DNA of 64,000 bases, from NCBI RefSeq assembly GCF_005938215.1, contig NZ_VCPD01000002.1:558001-622000 (forward strand). The letters run 5' to 3'. Position 1 is the first letter of the stretch, and each line of letters opens with the position of its first letter. This document shows positions 9,291 to 18,359 of the stretch, piece after piece. Made by a program: the position numbers and the translations under genes. Source of the stretch: Ruegeria sediminis (GTDB lineage: Bacteria > Pseudomonadota > Alphaproteobacteria > Rhodobacterales > Rhodobacteraceae). Below the pieces are notes generated by a model. It had not been told where the DNA came from, made no database searches, and was given only the letters and a program-made list of their open reading frames with translations.

Positions 9291-9300
9291 TGTGTACACA
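9291..9300. promoter_or_regulatory. Palindrome TGTGTACACA in the proV / GntR divergent promoter
   Basis: A perfect 10-bp palindrome flanked by AT-rich sequence, 48 bases from the proV start and 106 from the GntR-type gene. FadR-subfamily GntR proteins commonly bind short palindromes of the form TNGTNNNACNA, and the adjacent gene encodes such a regulator, so this is the best operator candidate in the region. Binding is inferred. Confidence 0.5.
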
Positions 9301-9405
9301 AATTGTATTTTCTACTAACACAAGATGAGCAGATTGGTTGCACGGCCCTCTTCGGCGATGGCAAGTTCGCCCGGACGGAACCGGAAGCAACGATTGGAGA
9401 CAGGG

Positions 9406-10116
9406 ATGAAAGACGCCTCGAAAAGCCGGAAATCAGAGCTGTACGATCACCTGAAGACGGCGATCATGACGCTTCGGCTGCGCCCGGGCGCGGATCTGGA
9501 CGAATCGAGTCTTTCCGAGGAGTTCGCCCTGTCCCGCACCCCGCTGCGCGAAGTGCTGCGGCAGCTGGCCGGCGAGGGATATGTCGATCTGCGCGAACAC
9601 CGCGGCGCGCGGGTCAGCGAAATGTCGCACACGACGCTGAGGGATTTCTTTCTGACTGCGCCGATGATGTACGGCGCGGTGCTGACGCTGGCGGCCAAGA
9701 ACGCCCGCCCGGATCAGATCGAGGCGCTGAAGGCGGCGCAGCAGGATTTCAAGGCCGCGCTACGCACGGGCTCGGGCGCGGACCGCGCCATGGCCAACAA
9801 CCGCTTTCACGAGATCACGGGCGAGATGGCGGACAACATCTATCTTGCGCCGTCCTTTCAGCGCCTGCTGATCGACCATGCCCGGATCGGGATGACCTTC
9901 TACCGCCCGCGGGACGCCAAGATGGCGGAAAACCTGTCTTTGGCAAGCCAGCAGCATGACGCCATCATCGCCGCCATCGAAGACGGTGACGACGCCGCGG
10001 CGGCGCAGCTGGCGATCGACCATTGGAACCTGTCGCGCGACCAGATCGAGCTGTTCGTCATGCCTTCGGGGCTGGACGTGCCGCTTGGCTCGGCGGCCGG
10101 TAAAACCCCTGCATGA
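9406..10116 (+). CDS. GntR-family transcriptional regulator (FadR/FCD type)
   Basis: A 236-residue regulator. The winged helix at about residues 10-75 carries LSRTPLREVLRQLAGEGYV, the GntR recognition signature. An all-helical FCD effector domain covers about residues 85-215, with metal-binding-like His and Asp residues (RFHEITGEM, QHDAIIAAI). The ATG after GGAGACAGGG is taken; a longer frame from base 9325 lacks a ribosome site. It is followed 7 bases later by the DapA-family gene, so it heads the catabolic operon it probably represses, and it may also control the divergent betaine transporter. Confidence 0.87.
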   Translation: MKDASKSRKSELYDHLKTAIMTLRLRPGADLDESSLSEEFALSRTPLREVLRQLAGEGYVDLREHRGARVSEMSHTTLRDFFLTAPMMYGAVLTLAAKNARPDQIEALKAAQQDFKAALRTGSGADRAMANNRFHEITGEMADNIYLAPSFQRLLIDHARIGMTFYRPRDAKMAENLSLASQQHDAIIAAIEDGDDAAAAQLAIDHWNLSRDQIELFVMPSGLDVPLGSAAGKTPA

Positions 10117-10123
10117 GGACCTG

Positions 10124-11041
10124 ATGACCCCGATTTTCCAGTTCGAAGGGATCTACACCCCAGTCGTGACGCCGTTTCACGAGGATGGAAGCGTCCATTG
10201 GGACGCTCTGGCCGACGTGATCGAATATCTTGTCGGCGCGGGCGTGCATGGCCTGATCTCTGGCGGCTCGACCGGCGAGAACTATGCCCAGACCGTCGGC
10301 GAGCGGCTGGAAGTCGCGAAATTCACCCGCGAACGCTCAAAGGGCCGGGTGCCTCTGATCGTCGGCACCGGCGCGATGATGACGCCGGATTCCATCGCGC
10401 TGGCGACCGGCGCGCGGGAACTGGGAGCGGACGCGATCCTGCTGGCCACCCCGCCCTATTCGGTGCCGACCGAACGCGAGAACGCGCTGAACGCGCTGGC
10501 CATCGACAAGGCGGCGAACCTGCCGGTGATGCTCTACAACTATCCGGGGCGGATGGGTGTGCACATGGGCGAGGAATTCCTGGACCGCGTGGGCCGGTCG
10601 CGCAACATCTGCGCCATCAAGGAAAGCTCGGGCGATATCAACCGGGTGCATCTGCTGGCCCGCGACTATCCGCATATCCAGATGTCCTGCGGCATGGATG
10701 ACCAGGCGCTGGAGTTCTTTGCATGGGGCGCGCGCAGCTGGGTCTGCGGCGGCTCGAACTTCCTGCCCGAGGAACATGTCGCGCTTTACAACGCCTGCGC
10801 GGTCCAAGGCGATTTCAGCAAGGGCCGCCGGATCATGTCGGCGATGATGCCGCTGATGCGGGTGCTGGAACAGGGTGGCAAGTTCATCCAGTGCATCAAG
10901 CACGGCGTCACCCTGAACGGGATCGACACCGGCCCGATGCGCCCGCCACTGAAAGGGTTGAACAAGGATGACAAGCGTGCGCTGGAACAGGTGATCAAGG
11001 TGCTGAAACGCACCATCGCGGACATTCAGGCAGAGGGGTAA
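10124..11041 (+). CDS. DapA/N-acetylneuraminate lyase-family aldolase or deaminase
   Basis: A 305-residue TIM-barrel enzyme of the dihydrodipicolinate synthase superfamily. The substrate carboxylate loop is GGSTGEN, the catalytic Tyr is Y140 (YNYPGRMG) and the Schiff-base Lys is K166 (AIKESSGD). Members act on 2-keto acids. In hydroxyproline degradation a member deaminates pyrroline-4-hydroxy-2-carboxylate to 2-ketoglutarate semialdehyde, and the neighbouring aldehyde dehydrogenase, FAD oxidase and HpbD-like enzyme make that role plausible here. Biosynthetic DapA is unlikely given the context. It is second in the GntR-led operon, with a GAGGAC ribosome site. Confidence 0.82.
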   Translation: MTPIFQFEGIYTPVVTPFHEDGSVHWDALADVIEYLVGAGVHGLISGGSTGENYAQTVGERLEVAKFTRERSKGRVPLIVGTGAMMTPDSIALATGARELGADAILLATPPYSVPTERENALNALAIDKAANLPVMLYNYPGRMGVHMGEEFLDRVGRSRNICAIKESSGDINRVHLLARDYPHIQMSCGMDDQALEFFAWGARSWVCGGSNFLPEEHVALYNACAVQGDFSKGRRIMSAMMPLMRVLEQGGKFIQCIKHGVTLNGIDTGPMRPPLKGLNKDDKRALEQVIKVLKRTIADIQAEG

Positions 11042-11046
11042 GAGCA

Positions 11047-12543
11047 ATGGATCTGCTGACCAAAGACGAATATCGCGCCATCGCGGCCGAGCTGACCCTC
11101 CCCGTGAACGCCTTCATCGACGGCGGTTTCAGACCCGCCGCATCGGGCAAGACCTTCGCCAGCGTGAACCCCGCCACGGGCGAGAAACTGGCCGAGATCG
11201 CCGCCTGCGCGCAGGAGGACGTGGATTTCGCGGTCGCCAAGGCCCGCGAGGCATTCGAGGATGGCCGCTGGTCGCGGATGCACCCGTCGGCGCGCAAGGA
11301 TGTCCTGATCCGCCTTGCCAAGCTGATGAAACGCAATGCCCGCGAACTGGCGGTGATGGAGAGCCTCGACAGCGGCAAGACCATTTTCGACTGCGAAACC
11401 GTCGACGTGCCCGAAAGCATCCACTGTCTGAAATGGCACGCCGAGGCGATCGACAAGATCTACGACCAGGTGTCGCCCGCCTCGGACGATCACATCGCGA
11501 TGGTGGTGCGTGAACCGGTCGGCGTGGTCGGCCTGGTGCTGCCGTGGAACTTTCCGCTGCTGATGCTGGCCTGGAAGATCGGCCCGGCGCTGGCGGCGGG
11601 ATGCTCGGTCGTTGTCAAACCGGCCGCCGAAACCACGTTGACCGCGCTGCGCGTGGCCGAACTGGCGATGGAGGCGGGTCTGCCGCGCGGGGTTCTGAAC
11701 GTGGTGCCCGGCGGCGGGGCGGAAGTCGGCGAGCCGATCGGCCGGCACATGGATATCGACATGGTGTCCTTCACCGGATCGACCGTGACCGGCAAGCGGT
11801 TTCTGACCTACTCGGCCGAAAGCAACGCCAAGGAAGTCGTCCTGGAAATGGGCGGCAAGAACCCCGCCATCGTCATGGACGACGCCGAGAACCTGGACCG
11901 CGTGGCGCAGCACGTCGTCAACGGCGCGTTCTGGAACATGGGCGAGAACTGCTCGGCCTCGTCGCGCCTGATCGTGCATCGGGACGTGAAGGCCGAACTT
12001 CTGGAACGTATCGCGGCACATGCGCGGCATTGGAACGTGGGCGATCCGCTGGACCCTGAGACCCGGATGGGCGCGCTGGTCTCAAAGGCGCATTTCGACA
12101 AGGTCTGCGGCTATCTGAAGGACGCCAAGAACATCGTTCTGGGCGGCACGGCCAAGGACGGATTCGTCGAGGCCACTGTCGTCGAGGTGCCCGGCAACGA
12201 CCACAGGCTGGCGCGCGAAGAGATTTTCGGCCCCGTCCTGTCGGTCATCGAGGTGGGCGGGTTCGACGAGGCGATCCGCGTCGCCAACGACACCGACTAC
12301 GGGCTCTGCGCCGCTCTCTTCACCGCCAACGCCAAGCGGGCGATCCGGGGCGCCCGGGCCCTGCGCGCCGGAACGGTTACGGTCAACAGCTTTGGCGAAG
12401 GCGACATCACCACGCCCTTCGGCGGCTTCAAGCAGTCCGGTTTCGGTGGGCGCGACAACTCGGTTCACGCCCACGACCAGTACACGCAGCTCAAGACCAT
12501 ATGGATCGACCTGAGCGACGACGCAGACGAGGCCGTGGATTGA
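11047..12543 (+). CDS. NAD(P)-dependent aldehyde dehydrogenase
   Basis: A 498-residue aldehyde dehydrogenase with the catalytic Cys at residue 302 (GENCSASSR), the general base Glu at 267 (LEMGGKN) and the NAD-binding strand PWNFPLLMLAWK. Overall it resembles the PuuC group (gamma-glutamyl-aminobutyraldehyde dehydrogenase), but 2-ketoglutarate-semialdehyde dehydrogenases of hydroxyproline pathways belong to the same superfamily. It starts 5 bases after the DapA-like gene and its stop overlaps the FAD oxidoreductase start, so the genes are co-transcribed. The substrate is probably an aldehyde made by the two neighbours; the exact one is not decidable from sequence. Confidence 0.85.
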   Translation: MDLLTKDEYRAIAAELTLPVNAFIDGGFRPAASGKTFASVNPATGEKLAEIAACAQEDVDFAVAKAREAFEDGRWSRMHPSARKDVLIRLAKLMKRNARELAVMESLDSGKTIFDCETVDVPESIHCLKWHAEAIDKIYDQVSPASDDHIAMVVREPVGVVGLVLPWNFPLLMLAWKIGPALAAGCSVVVKPAAETTLTALRVAELAMEAGLPRGVLNVVPGGGAEVGEPIGRHMDIDMVSFTGSTVTGKRFLTYSAESNAKEVVLEMGGKNPAIVMDDAENLDRVAQHVVNGAFWNMGENCSASSRLIVHRDVKAELLERIAAHARHWNVGDPLDPETRMGALVSKAHFDKVCGYLKDAKNIVLGGTAKDGFVEATVVEVPGNDHRLAREEIFGPVLSVIEVGGFDEAIRVANDTDYGLCAALFTANAKRAIRGARALRAGTVTVNSFGEGDITTPFGGFKQSGFGGRDNSVHAHDQYTQLKTIWIDLSDDADEAVD

Positions 12544-13880
12544 CAAGCTATTCCGCCATTCGGTTGCCGGTTCATCGCGGACCGGCAGCCTGGGCCGCCA
12601 TTCTGGGACCGTACGCGCCCGGGCCGGCGCTGAGCGGCGATCGGACCGCGGATTTCGTCGTGGTCGGCGCGGGGTTTGCCGGGCTGTCGGCGGCGCGGCG
12701 CCTGACCCAGTTGCAGCCCGGCGCCCGCATCGCGGTGCTGGAGGCCGGGCAACTGGCCGAGGGCGCTTCGGGGCGCAATTCAGGCTTCATGATCGACCTG
12801 CCGCACGATCTGGCCTCGGATGACTATGCCGGCGCCGGGGACGATCGCGCGCTGATCGCCCTGAACCGGCAGGCCATCGGTTTCGCTCTGGGCGCGGTCG
12901 AAGAATTCGGCATCGATCCGAATTTCTTCGATCCGGCGGGCAAGGTGAACGGAGCGGCGAGCGAGGCTGCGCACGCGCACAACCTGAGCTATGCCGAGCA
13001 TCTGGGCGGCCTTGGAGAAGCATCCGAACTGCTGGACCGTCAGCAGATGGCGGAACTGACAGGCAGCACCCATTACATGTCGGGCCTCTACACGCCCGGA
13101 ACCGTGATGCTTCAGCCGGCGGGGTATATTCGGGGGCTTGCGCAGGGATTGCGCGGCGCGGGGGTCGAGATATTCGAGAACAGCCCCGTCACCGGGTTCC
13201 GAAAGCAGGGCAGCGGCTGGCAAGTGGCCACGCCCAACGGCAGCGTCAGCACCGCCCGCGTCATCGTCACGGCGAACGGGCATCTGGAAAGCTTCGGCGT
13301 CGAGCGCGGCAGGCTGATGCAGCTGTTCCTGTTCGCCACCATGACGCCGGAACTGGACGCCGATGTCCTGCGCAGACTGGGAGGGCAGCCGCGCTGGGGC
13401 GTCACCCCGTCCGACCCGATGGGCACTACCATGCGCCGGATCGACACTGGTCAGGGCGGCAACCGGATCATCACCCGCACCTGCGCCGAGCTGGTACCGG
13501 GCATGAACCCGTCGCAGTCCAGCCTTGACCGGGCGGCGCAGGTCATGCAGCGCAAGTTCGACCAGCGTTTCCCGCAACTGGCGGGGATGCGGATGCAATA
13601 TGCCTGGGCCGGGCATCTGTGCCTCAGCCTCAACGGCGTGGCGGTCATGCGCCAGATCGACGACGGCGTGTTTTCGGGCTGCGTGCAGAACGGCCTCGGC
13701 ACCGCCCGCGGCACGCTTACGGGCATCGGTGCGGCCGAACTGGCCTGCGGCGAGCAATCCGCCATCACCCGGCATTTCGGCGGCGAGGACCGGCCCAAAC
13801 GCCTGCCGCCGCAGCCCTTTGCCCGGATCGGCGCGAATGCGGTGCTGCGCTGGAAGGAATGGCGTGCGCGGGACGAATAG
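12540..13880 (+). CDS. FAD-dependent amine or amino-acid oxidoreductase (DAO fold)
   Basis: A 446-residue flavoenzyme. The Rossmann FAD motif is VVVGAGFAGLSAARRL (about residues 39-54), followed by EGASGRNSGFM, which in DAO enzymes covers the flavin, and a C-terminal FAD segment near GCVQNGLGTARGT. It resembles gamma-glutamylputrescine oxidase (PuuB) and sarcosine or D-amino-acid oxidases. I place the start at a TTG (LTSYSAIRLP) overlapping the aldehyde dehydrogenase stop, with ACGAGG in front; no ATG suits. Paired with the aldehyde dehydrogenase it would oxidise a secondary amine or D-hydroxyproline-like compound. Confidence 0.82.
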   Translation: MTSYSAIRLPVHRGPAAWAAILGPYAPGPALSGDRTADFVVVGAGFAGLSAARRLTQLQPGARIAVLEAGQLAEGASGRNSGFMIDLPHDLASDDYAGAGDDRALIALNRQAIGFALGAVEEFGIDPNFFDPAGKVNGAASEAAHAHNLSYAEHLGGLGEASELLDRQQMAELTGSTHYMSGLYTPGTVMLQPAGYIRGLAQGLRGAGVEIFENSPVTGFRKQGSGWQVATPNGSVSTARVIVTANGHLESFGVERGRLMQLFLFATMTPELDADVLRRLGGQPRWGVTPSDPMGTTMRRIDTGQGGNRIITRTCAELVPGMNPSQSSLDRAAQVMQRKFDQRFPQLAGMRMQYAWAGHLCLSLNGVAVMRQIDDGVFSGCVQNGLGTARGTLTGIGAAELACGEQSAITRHFGGEDRPKRLPPQPFARIGANAVLRWKEWRARDE

Positions 13881-13897
13881 CCCCGCGCCACTGGCCT

Positions 13898-14632
13898 TTA
13901 GGGCAGGCTGAGCTTTGCCATGCGCCCGCCATCGACGGAATAAATCTGCCCCGTGACAAAAGCCGCCTCGTCCGAAGCGAGGAAGGCCACGAGTGCCGCC
14001 ACTTCTTCGGGTTTGCCCGTGCGGGCCACCGGGTGGATGCGGCCGATGTTGGCGCGGAACGCAATGGGATCGGGCATGCTTTCGATGAAATCGACGTTGA
14101 GCTCGGTGTCGATCCAGCCCGGCGCCACGGCGTTGCAGCGTATCCCCTCGGCCCCGTGATCCACCGCCACCGCCCGCGTCAGGCCATGCAGCCCCGCCTT
14201 GGACGCGCAATAGGCGGCATGGCCGGGATTGGCCCCCAACCCCTCGATCGAACCGGTATTGACGATGCTGCCGCGGGTCTTGCGAAGATGCGGCAACGCC
14301 GCCCTGATCATCAGAAAGGGCGCAGTCAGGTTGACCGTCAGGTTGCGCTGCCAATCCTCGGGCGACATATCCTCGACCCGCACCTCCTGCATCATGCCGG
14401 CATTGTTGACCAGAACGTCCAGCCGCCCTGCCCTCGCCACCAGTTCCGCGACGACCTGCGCCGGGCATTCGATATCCGCGAAATCGGCGTCGATGCTGGG
14501 AAACTCGGCATCGGCACCCCGCTGCGCGGTAAAGACCCTTGCGCCCTCATCGCGCAGTCGCCGGGCGATCGCCTGACCTATGCCAGACCGTCCGCCAGTG
14601 ACCAACGCAACCTTGTCTTCGAACCGTCTCAT
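13898..14632 (-). CDS. Short-chain dehydrogenase/reductase (first of a pair)
   Basis: A 244-residue classical SDR with the cofactor motif TGGRSGIG, the NNAG motif ([10 protein letters not shown]), a catalytic Ser in NTGSIEG and the YCASK motif. It would oxidise or reduce an alcohol/keto pair with NAD(H) or NADP(H). Its start overlaps the stop of the upstream SDR by four bases (ATGA), so both are translated together with the HpbD-like enzyme. It ends 17 bases from the convergent FAD oxidoreductase gene. The substrate is unknown; a hydroxylated betaine intermediate is a guess from context. Confidence 0.85.
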   Translation of the reverse strand: MRRFEDKVALVTGGRSGIGQAIARRLRDEGARVFTAQRGADAEFPSIDADFADIECPAQVVAELVARAGRLDVLVNNAGMMQEVRVEDMSPEDWQRNLTVNLTAPFLMIRAALPHLRKTRGSIVNTGSIEGLGANPGHAAYCASKAGLHGLTRAVAVDHGAEGIRCNAVAPGWIDTELNVDFIESMPDPIAFRANIGRIHPVARTGKPEEVAALVAFLASDEAAFVTGQIYSVDGGRMAKLSLP

Positions 14633-15360
14633 GACACCGGTTTACCTCCGTTGACTTCGATCAGCGCGCCACAGATGTAGCGCGCCGCATCCGACGCCAG
14701 GAATAATACCACATCTGCGATGTCCTCGGGCTCGGCAATGCGGCCCAGAGGAACTGTCTTGCCCAATTCGGCCACGGCACTATCCGGATCGAAACCGCGC
14801 CTGGCGAATCCGGTGCGCAGCATCGGCGTATTCACCTCGTTCGGGCAGACCGCGTTGATGCGGATGCCCTGATGGGCGTGGTCCATGCCCATGCACTGTG
14901 TCAGCGACGCGATCGCCGCCTTGGTCATGCAATATATCGCGTGATTGGGACCCGGGCGCAGCCCCCAGCAAGAGGCTGTGTTGACGATGGCGCCGCCGCC
15001 CGAGCGGGCCATGATCGGAATGGCCGCGCGGCAGATGCGGAACGGCGCTTCGACATTGACGCCAAGCGACATGTCCCAATCCGCATCCGAAGTGTCGGTG
15101 ACCGGACCACGAGTGATCACGCCGGCGTTGTTGATCACGATGTCCAGCCCGCCAAGCGCCACCGCCGCCATTTGCGGCAGCGCATCCGAATATGCCGCGT
15201 CCATCAGATCGCCCGCCAGATGCGCCTCGGCCTCGATGCCGCCGACGTCGCGATCGGCCACCGCGACCCGCGCCCCGGCAGAGCGCAACCGTTCGACGAT
15301 CGATGCGCCGATGCCGCCCGCCGCGCCTGTCACCAACGCGGTTTTGCCTTTGAATTCCAT
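14629..15360 (-). CDS. Short-chain dehydrogenase/reductase (second of a pair)
   Basis: A 243-residue classical SDR: cofactor motif [12 protein letters not shown] ([10 protein letters not shown]), catalytic Ser in NTASCWG and Tyr/Lys in YCMTK. It differs clearly from the SDR that follows it, so the two are not a recent duplication. The ATG of [13 protein letters not shown] is the family start; a longer frame exists but overlaps the upstream gene. It lies 16 bases after the HpbD-like gene. Two different SDRs in one operon suggest two successive alcohol/keto steps. Confidence 0.85.
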   Translation of the reverse strand: MEFKGKTALVTGAAGGIGASIVERLRSAGARVAVADRDVGGIEAEAHLAGDLMDAAYSDALPQMAAVALGGLDIVINNAGVITRGPVTDTSDADWDMSLGVNVEAPFRICRAAIPIMARSGGGAIVNTASCWGLRPGPNHAIYCMTKAAIASLTQCMGMDHAHQGIRINAVCPNEVNTPMLRTGFARRGFDPDSAVAELGKTVPLGRIAEPEDIADVVLFLASDAARYICGALIEVNGGKPVS

Positions 15361-15376
15361 GATGTTGACTCCGGTT

Positions 15377-16480
15377 TCAGAACGACGCGACGGGCGCGCC
15401 GAACAGGGTTTCGTCCGGGACGACGCCAAGGCCGACGCCCCCAGGCCTCATGATATGCCCGCCCTCGATGCGGATGCCGTCTTCGGGGTCGTAGTTGCCC
15501 TCGATGTAAGGGGCCGCGAGCCAGACACCTTCGAGCAGGTCCGGGCGCACGGTGGCGCCTATATGGGTGCAGGCGGCGGCGATGATGTCGCCGCCCCAGC
15601 TGTCGTCGCAGGTATGCGGGAGGTTGCGCGCCTCGCAGATGTCGCGGAAGGCCCGCATCTGCATCAGTCCGCCGATCCGTGTCACCTTCATTCCGAAACC
15701 GTCCACCAGGCCGGTGCCGGCGGCGGTAATGACCGTGTTCAGGCTTGTGCTGTTCTCGTCCATGTAGATCGCGTGGCCGATCTGGGGCCGGATCTTGGCC
15801 AGATCCTCGATCGTGTTGCAGGGCTGTTCCATGATGAAGGGGATGTCCGGGCATTCCCGGCTGACCCGCAGCGCGTCGCGGGTGGTCCATCCGCGGTTAC
15901 CATCCACGGCCAGCCTCATGCCCGATCCGCGGATCGTTTCCCATACCTTTCGGATGGTTTCGATATCCACCACCACCGGGCGGCCGCCGACCTTGACCTG
16001 AATGCGGGGATAGCCTTCGGCGCGTATCTCAGCCGCCAAGCGGGCGATCTCGTCCGGTGCGCCGACACCGGTGGCGTAGTAGGACGGCACGCGGTCGGTC
16101 ACCGCCCCGCCCAGCAGATCCGAGACGCTGACGCCAAGGTGCTTGCCCAGCAGGTCGTGCAAGGCGATGTCCACGGCGGCCTTGGCGTAGTGATGGCCGT
16201 TCAGCAACCCGTCCATCCGACGGTGGATCGGCAGCGGCTGCACATCGGCCCCGATCAGCCCCGGCGCTATCTGAGCAAGCGCGGCGCGGGCGCCTGCGGA
16301 ATGCGCCTCGGCATAGGTGGGGCCCACCGGGCAGGTTTCTCCCCAGCCTGCCAGGCCGTTGTCGGCGACCAGTTTGACCAGCGTCGTTTCGAGCGACCAG
16401 ACCTCGGCATTGGCCATGGTATAGGGTCCGTTTTTCACCGGCAGGTCATGGCTGTAGATATGGATTTCGGTGATCTTCAT
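15377..16480 (-). CDS. Enolase-superfamily enzyme, hydroxyproline-betaine 2-epimerase / cis-3-hydroxyproline dehydratase group
   Basis: A 367-residue mandelate racemase/muconate lactonizing-type enzyme. The acid-base lysines are K163 (QVKVGG) and K265 (GMKVTRIGG); metal ligands are D193, E218 and D241 (VDGNRG, MEQP, YMDEN). This numbering and the residues Y56 and W320 match what I recall for HpbD, the 4R-hydroxyproline betaine 2-epimerase of Pelagibaca bermudensis, in which aromatic residues hold the quaternary amine. The close relative cis-3-hydroxy-L-proline dehydratase shares much of this pattern, so epimerase versus dehydratase is open. The start ATG lies only 14 bases beyond a terminator and its ribosome site is weak. 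Confidence 0.8.
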   Translation of the reverse strand: MKITEIHIYSHDLPVKNGPYTMANAEVWSLETTLVKLVADNGLAGWGETCPVGPTYAEAHSAGARAALAQIAPGLIGADVQPLPIHRRMDGLLNGHHYAKAAVDIALHDLLGKHLGVSVSDLLGGAVTDRVPSYYATGVGAPDEIARLAAEIRAEGYPRIQVKVGGRPVVVDIETIRKVWETIRGSGMRLAVDGNRGWTTRDALRVSRECPDIPFIMEQPCNTIEDLAKIRPQIGHAIYMDENSTSLNTVITAAGTGLVDGFGMKVTRIGGLMQMRAFRDICEARNLPHTCDDSWGGDIIAAACTHIGATVRPDLLEGVWLAAPYIEGNYDPEDGIRIEGGHIMRPGGVGLGVVPDETLFGAPVASF

Positions 16481-16494
16481 TCGCGGGATCCGTG

Positions 16495-16523
16495 AAAAAA
16501 AGCCCACCCGGATCCGGGTGGGC
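16495..16523 (-). terminator. Rho-independent terminator after the MttB-family gene
   Basis: On the minus strand a perfect 22-bp palindromic stem (GCCCACCCGGA arm, 16502-16523) is followed by seven T. It stands 12 bases after the mttB stop and 14 bases before the HpbD-like start codon, so the downstream genes depend on read-through or on a promoter inside mttB. Confidence 0.85.
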
Positions 16524-16535
16524 CAGTGGGGAGTG

Positions 16536-18092
16536 TCAGTAGGTCTGGTTCAACTCGTCCGCCGCCGGGATTTCCCGTTCGCGCCGGGCGATGTAATCGC
16601 GGAGTTCCTCGTCCTTGGCTTGGTCGAGCCTGGGTTCTTCGTATTCGGCCAGCAGCTTTTTGGCGCGGCGCAAGGCCCGTCCCGTGATCTCCACCTCGCC
16701 TTCGGCTACCCATTGCTCGATCGAATTGTTGTCGAACAGTTCCGGCATGAAGAACGCGGTCTGAAAATTCTCCTGCGTATGGGGGTGGCCCAGGTAATGC
16801 CCGCCCGGACCGACATCCGACACGGCCGCAATGGCCTCGTCGAAGTCGTGCCATTTCGGGCCTTCGGCCATGCGGTAGGCCATGGCGCATTGCTCGGCAT
16901 CGACGATGAACTTGGCGACCGAGCAGTGCATGCCGGCTTCGTTCCAGCCCGCCGAATGCCAGATGTAGTTGGCCCCCGCATGGAGCACGGCCTGCAACGT
17001 GGTGGCGGATTCATAGCCCGCCTGCGCGTCGAAGGTCTTGGCGCCGCCCAACGTGTTCGAGGTGCGCCACGGTACATCATAGAACCGCGCCATTTGGCCG
17101 ATCATGAAATTCATCAGGCTGATCTCGGGCGTCCCTGCCATCGGCGCGCCGGATTTCATGCTGACGGTGGACAGGTAATGGCCATAGATCGCGGGCGCGC
17201 CACGCCGGATCACTTGCGTGTAAGCCAGCGCCGAAAGCGCCTCGGCATTCAGTTGCGCCACGGTGGCGGGTACGCTGGCGGGCGTGTTGGCGCCGCCCAG
17301 CACGAACGGCGAGCACAGTACCGGTTGGTTGCGGCGGCAGAAGGCGCGCATGGCCCCCAGCATGGTCTCGTCCCAGACCAGCGGCGAGTTGCCGTTGCAG
17401 TTGCCGGTGGTGACGGGGTGATCCTCCATGTAGTCCGCACCGAAGAGGATTGCGCACATCTCCATCACGTCCTCGGCGTTCTTGGGCGAGGTGGTCATGC
17501 CCATGAAGGTCTTGTCCGAGTGTTTCATCGACGAATAGGTGATGCGCAGGTGCCGTTGGCTGATCGGGTGGTCGTAGGGCTCTACGATATGGTGCGCCGA
17601 GGAATGCAGCGCGGGCATCATCTGGCTGAGCTTGTGGAACATCGCCAGGTCGTCCAGCGTCGGGTTGCGACGTACGTCGTCGAGGTCGCGCAGGAACGGC
17701 GCTCCGGTCATCGGCACGAAGATCGAATGCCGCCCGCCGAGGCGCACGTTCTTGTTCGGATCGCGGGCGTGATAGGTGAAATCGGAAGGAATTGTCGTGA
17801 TCAGTTCGCGCACCAGACCCCGGTCGAGGTAGACCATTTCGCCCACGACCTTGGCGCCGGCGCCTTTCCAGTCCTCCAGGGCGATCGGGTCGCGAAACTG
17901 CACGCCCACGTTCTCCAGAATGTCCATCGAGGCGCTGTCGATGCGTTCGACCTGGGCGTCGTCCATGACCTCGCACAGCGGGATGCCGCGGGCAAGGCTG
18001 GGCAGCATGTCGAAGACCGGAGCGGTGCGTATCGCGCGCCGCGCGGCGCGTCCGCCGGAACGGGACCGAATGGCGGTGGCTGGCTGTGTCAT
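16536..18092 (-). CDS. MttB-family (non-pyrrolysine) corrinoid-type methyltransferase
   Basis: A 518-residue member of the trimethylamine methyltransferase (MttB) superfamily, recognisable from the TIM-barrel blocks [28 protein letters not shown] and [16 protein letters not shown]. The frame has no internal amber codon, so it belongs to the non-pyrrolysine group, of which MtgB (glycine betaine), MtpB (proline betaine) and MtcB (carnitine) are known demethylases. A betaine substrate fits the ProXWV transporter and the HpbD-like enzyme. No corrinoid-binding protein or reductive activase gene is visible, so its partner must lie elsewhere. Start ATG follows AAAAGGAGATCG; a longer frame upstream is spurious. 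Confidence 0.85.
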   Translation of the reverse strand: MTQPATAIRSRSGGRAARRAIRTAPVFDMLPSLARGIPLCEVMDDAQVERIDSASMDILENVGVQFRDPIALEDWKGAGAKVVGEMVYLDRGLVRELITTIPSDFTYHARDPNKNVRLGGRHSIFVPMTGAPFLRDLDDVRRNPTLDDLAMFHKLSQMMPALHSSAHHIVEPYDHPISQRHLRITYSSMKHSDKTFMGMTTSPKNAEDVMEMCAILFGADYMEDHPVTTGNCNGNSPLVWDETMLGAMRAFCRRNQPVLCSPFVLGGANTPASVPATVAQLNAEALSALAYTQVIRRGAPAIYGHYLSTVSMKSGAPMAGTPEISLMNFMIGQMARFYDVPWRTSNTLGGAKTFDAQAGYESATTLQAVLHAGANYIWHSAGWNEAGMHCSVAKFIVDAEQCAMAYRMAEGPKWHDFDEAIAAVSDVGPGGHYLGHPHTQENFQTAFFMPELFDNNSIEQWVAEGEVEITGRALRRAKKLLAEYEEPRLDQAKDEELRDYIARREREIPAADELNQTY

Positions 18093-18141
18093 GTGGCGAT
18101 CTCCTTTTCGGTTCGAGTTATTCCGAACCCGGCGATGGCCA

Positions 18142-18200
18142 CTTGCAGGAAAGCGATATCGGCTTGCAGGAAACGACATGCAGGATAGTCGTATGCAGTA
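18142..18200. repeat. Tandem TTGCAGGA-type direct repeats upstream of mttB
   Basis: CTTGCAGGAAA occurs at 18142-18152 and again exactly 21 bases on at 18163-18173. Degenerate copies follow at 18177-18187 (CATGCAGGATA) and near 18192 (TATGCAG). The array is 50-108 bases upstream of the mttB start codon, the distance expected for an activator or repressor site. The regulator is unknown. Confidence 0.55.
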
Positions 18201-18359
18201 CTGGGCGAGATACCGCCAATCGCGCATGGGCGCGCAGGCACGATGATTTCCGATCACTTCTTGGCGATTGAGCCACGAAAAGCATGACTGCCGCGCCGGA
18301 TTGGATCAGCATCAAAGGGGCTTAGCGCCTTATCTTGCACTGAACTGAAAGGACACCGC

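Noticed and set aside
10124..11041. Biosynthetic dihydrodipicolinate synthase (dapA)
   Set aside because: The gene lies in a GntR-led catabolic operon with an aldehyde dehydrogenase and FAD oxidase, and the sequence is divergent from the lysine enzyme outside the common motifs.
16536..18092. Pyrrolysine-containing trimethylamine methyltransferase
   Set aside because: There is no in-frame amber codon, and no pyrrolysine synthesis genes are seen in the window.
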